The notes under the pieces are model-generated. The model was not told the origin of the DNA and did no database searches. It was given only the letters and a program-made list of their open reading frames with translations. A stretch of DNA of 8,152 nucleotides from Flavobacteriales bacterium UBA7382 (GTDB taxonomy: Bacteria > Bacteroidota > Bacteroidia > Flavobacteriales_D > Sanyastnellaceae): the NCBI GenBank assembly GCA_002469765.1, contig DKNS01000187.1:1-8152 (forward strand). The letters run 5' to 3'. Positions 7,105-8,152 of this stretch are shown piece after piece (positions within the stretch are counted from its first letter, which is position 1; each line of letters begins with the position of its first letter). The position numbers were made by a program, and so were the translations under genes.

Positions 7105-7142
7105 GGGTTGGAGAAGTCACCTTAAATATCTCCCGCCAACCC
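7105..7142. repeat. Inverted repeat between pcrA and rpsL
   Basis: GGGTTGG (7105-7111) and its exact complement CCAACCC (7136-7142) are 24 bases apart. Inside them AGA and TCT can also pair after a small bulge. On the minus strand this would form a hairpin in a pcrA leader, ending three bases before the alternative ATG at 7101. On the plus strand the right arm directly touches the TTG of the str promoter. It could be an mRNA hairpin or a protein-binding dyad; I have no direct evidence for either. Confidence 0.5.
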
Positions 7143-7172
7143 TTGCTTTTTAGTTGGTTTCGTCTACTTTTG
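7143..7172 (+). promoter_or_regulatory. Bacteroidota-type promoter for the str operon
   Basis: TTG at 7143-7145, a 19-base spacer and TACTTTTG at 7165-7172 match the Bacteroidota primary-sigma consensus (-33 TTG, -7 TAnnTTTG) exactly, including spacing. The surrounding DNA is clearly more AT-rich than the neighbouring genes. Transcription is expected to begin a few bases after 7172, giving a leader of about 55-60 bases before rpsL. Confidence 0.85.
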
Positions 7173-7235
7173 CACCCCCTTTAGAATTTGGGGGGGAAGT
7201 ATTTTATGCCCATAGATTAACGTCAAACCTAGACG
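7173..7235 (+). promoter_or_regulatory. 5' leader of the str operon with C5/G7 tracts and a tiny reading frame
   Basis: Five C (7175-7179) and seven G (7190-7196) flank a 10-base AT-rich loop and could form a short GC stem if transcription starts early enough to include the C tract. After the G run and AAG, six bases of spacing lead to a four-codon frame, ATG at 7206 to TAA at 7220 (MPID), 15 bases before the rpsL start. The purine run before it resembles a ribosome binding site, which rpsL itself lacks. Whether the stem or the frame is used is unknown. Confidence 0.35.
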
Positions 7236-7616
7236 ATGCCTACCATCCAGCAGCTCATCCGCAAAGGAAGGGTCACCAAGACTCAGGCGAGTAAATCGGC
7301 CGCTTTGGACTCATGTCCACAACGCCGTGGTGTCTGCGTTCGTGTGTACACGACCACGCCGAAGAAGCCAAATTCCGCCATGAGAAAGGTCGCCCGTGTG
7401 CGACTCACCAACGGAAACGAAGTGAATGCCTACATCGGCGGTGAAGGACACAACCTCCAAGAACACAGCATCGTGCTCGTGCGCGGCGGACGTGTCAAGG
7501 ACCTTCCAGGTGTGCGTTATCACATTGTGCGCGGTGCACTTGACACCGCAGGAGTGGACGGACGCATGCAGCGCCGTTCGAAGTATGGCACCAAGCGCCC
7601 TAAGGCGAAAAAGTAA
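7236..7616 (+). CDS. rpsL: Small ribosomal subunit protein uS12
   Basis: The 126-residue protein S12 lies at the decoding centre of the 30S subunit and helps control translational accuracy. The sequence is nearly canonical, with TTPKKPNSAMRKV at 40-52, YIGGEGHNLQEHS at 66-78 and RGGRVKDLPGVRYH at 83-96. Residues linked to streptomycin resistance are in the sensitive state (Lys43, Lys88). Asp89, the residue methylthiolated by RimO in some bacteria, is present. The basic C-terminus (KRPKAKK) is intact. The ATG at 7236 gives the usual MPTIQQLIR start. No Shine-Dalgarno sequence precedes it, as is common in Bacteroidota. It is the first gene of the str operon, transcribed from the promoter at 7143-7172; rpsG follows after nine bases. 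Confidence 0.99.
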   Translation: MPTIQQLIRKGRVTKTQASKSAALDSCPQRRGVCVRVYTTTPKKPNSAMRKVARVRLTNGNEVNAYIGGEGHNLQEHSIVLVRGGRVKDLPGVRYHIVRGALDTAGVDGRMQRRSKYGTKRPKAKK

Positions 7617-7625
7617 TCTGACGAC

Positions 7626-8093
7626 ATGAGAAGAAAAGTCGCCAAAAAGCACCGCATTCTCCCCGACGCCAAGTTTGGGGACGTGCAAGTGACCACGTTT
7701 GTGAACAACCTGATGCTGGACGGGAAGAAGAGCGTGGCCTTCACCATTTTCTACAACGCCATTGAGCGCGTGTCCGAGCGGACAGGCGAAGAAGGGTTGG
7801 AGCTCTTCAAGAAGGCCCTAGAAAACGTCACGCCTGCCGTTGAAGTGCGCAGCCGTCGCGTCGGAGGTGCGACCTTCCAGATTCCGACACCGATTCGGGA
7901 CAGCCGCAAAGAGAGCATGGCCATGAAGTGGCTCATCGACTACTCGCGAAAGCGCAATGAGAAGAGCATGGCTGAACGCCTCGCTGCGGAAATCATTGCC
8001 GCGGCCAAGGAGGAGGGAGCCACTTTCAAGAAGAAGGAAGACACCCACCGCATGGCTGAGGCCAACAAGGCATTTGCCCACTTCCGTTTCTGA
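7626..8093 (+). CDS. rpsG: Small ribosomal subunit protein uS7
   Basis: The 155-residue S7 protein nucleates assembly of the 30S head by binding the 3' major domain of 16S rRNA and borders the E site. Recognisable segments are the basic N-terminus MRRKVAKKH, then a KFGDVQVTTFVNNLMLDGKK region (about 17-35), EVRSRRVGGATFQIP at about 73-87 and the C-terminal HRMAEANKAFAHFR. Length is close to the usual 155-158 residues. The ATG at 7626 is nine bases after the rpsL stop, so the two are surely co-transcribed. In E. coli S7 represses translation of its operon; I see no evidence about that here. Confidence 0.99.
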   Translation: MRRKVAKKHRILPDAKFGDVQVTTFVNNLMLDGKKSVAFTIFYNAIERVSERTGEEGLELFKKALENVTPAVEVRSRRVGGATFQIPTPIRDSRKESMAMKWLIDYSRKRNEKSMAERLAAEIIAAAKEEGATFKKKEDTHRMAEANKAFAHFRF

Positions 8094-8117
8094 CACTGAC
8101 TGCATTGATCTGAAATC

Positions 8118-8152
8118 ATGGCCCAAAGAGACCTCAACTTTACGCGCAACAT
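8118..8152 (+). CDS. fusA: Elongation factor G, N-terminal fragment cut by the window edge
   Basis: EF-G is the GTPase that drives ribosomal translocation. Only the first 11 codons are visible, reading MAQRDLNFTRN, but these match the characteristic EF-G start in Bacteroidota (MA-RDLxFTRNIGI), and the position 24 bases after rpsG is the standard str-operon order rpsL-rpsG-fusA. The GTP-binding G1 motif would lie just outside the window. Identity therefore rests on the short N-terminus plus gene order. Confidence 0.92.
   Translation, partial: MAQRDLNFTRN

Noticed and set aside
7121..7128. TATTTAAG on the minus strand as a pcrA -7 element
   Set aside because: It has two mismatches to TAnnTTTG and no TTG at 19-21 bases upstream; too weak to list as a promoter.
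7236..7616. Possible streptomycin-resistance change in S12
   Set aside because: Lys43 and Lys88 are both the sensitive-type residues, and the surrounding motifs are canonical.

Overview
The window looks like chromosomal DNA from a moderately GC-rich member of the Bacteroidota, probably of the Flavobacteriia type. Three things point there: a Bacteroidota-type promoter (TTG, 19 bases, TACTTTTG) in front of the ribosomal genes; a secreted protein ending in a type IX secretion (Por) C-terminal sorting domain that begins with a YPNP motif; and the general absence of strong Shine-Dalgarno sequences. I cannot name a genus from this window. It is densely coding, with no gene-free stretch above about 135 bases, and I see no tRNA, rRNA, CRISPR array or insertion sequence.

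Layout, left to right. Positions 1-832 (minus) hold the first 277 codons of an ADP-heptose epimerase (hldD/rfaD), which runs off the left edge. Divergent from it, 54 bases away, is a 6-pyruvoyl-tetrahydropterin synthase family enzyme (887-1309, plus), followed by a seven-helix Bax inhibitor-1/YccA family membrane protein (1378-2100, plus). Its stop codon directly abuts the stop codon of the converging gene on the minus strand. The minus strand from about 7100 down to 2101 reads as one gene group: a UvrD/PcrA helicase, then a putative lipoprotein whose start overlaps the helicase stop (ATGA), then a secreted peptidylarginine-deiminase-like enzyme. Divergent from the helicase is the start of the str operon (plus): rpsL, rpsG and the first 11 codons of fusA, which runs off the right edge.

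The most interesting part is the group hanging off the helicase. The secreted enzyme has the domain order of Porphyromonas gingivalis PPAD (signal peptide, catalytic domain, beta-rich domain, type IX sorting domain). It carries the Arg-Pro-Arg motif where agmatine deiminases usually have Asn-Ala-Trp-Gly-like sequence, which suggests that it acts on C-terminal arginines of peptides rather than on agmatine. Beside it sits a cysteine-rich lipoprotein of unknown function. Other points are a pterin synthase with eukaryote-like active-site spacing, a dyad and a C/G-tract leader between pcrA and rpsL, and the zero-length convergent junction at 2100/2101.
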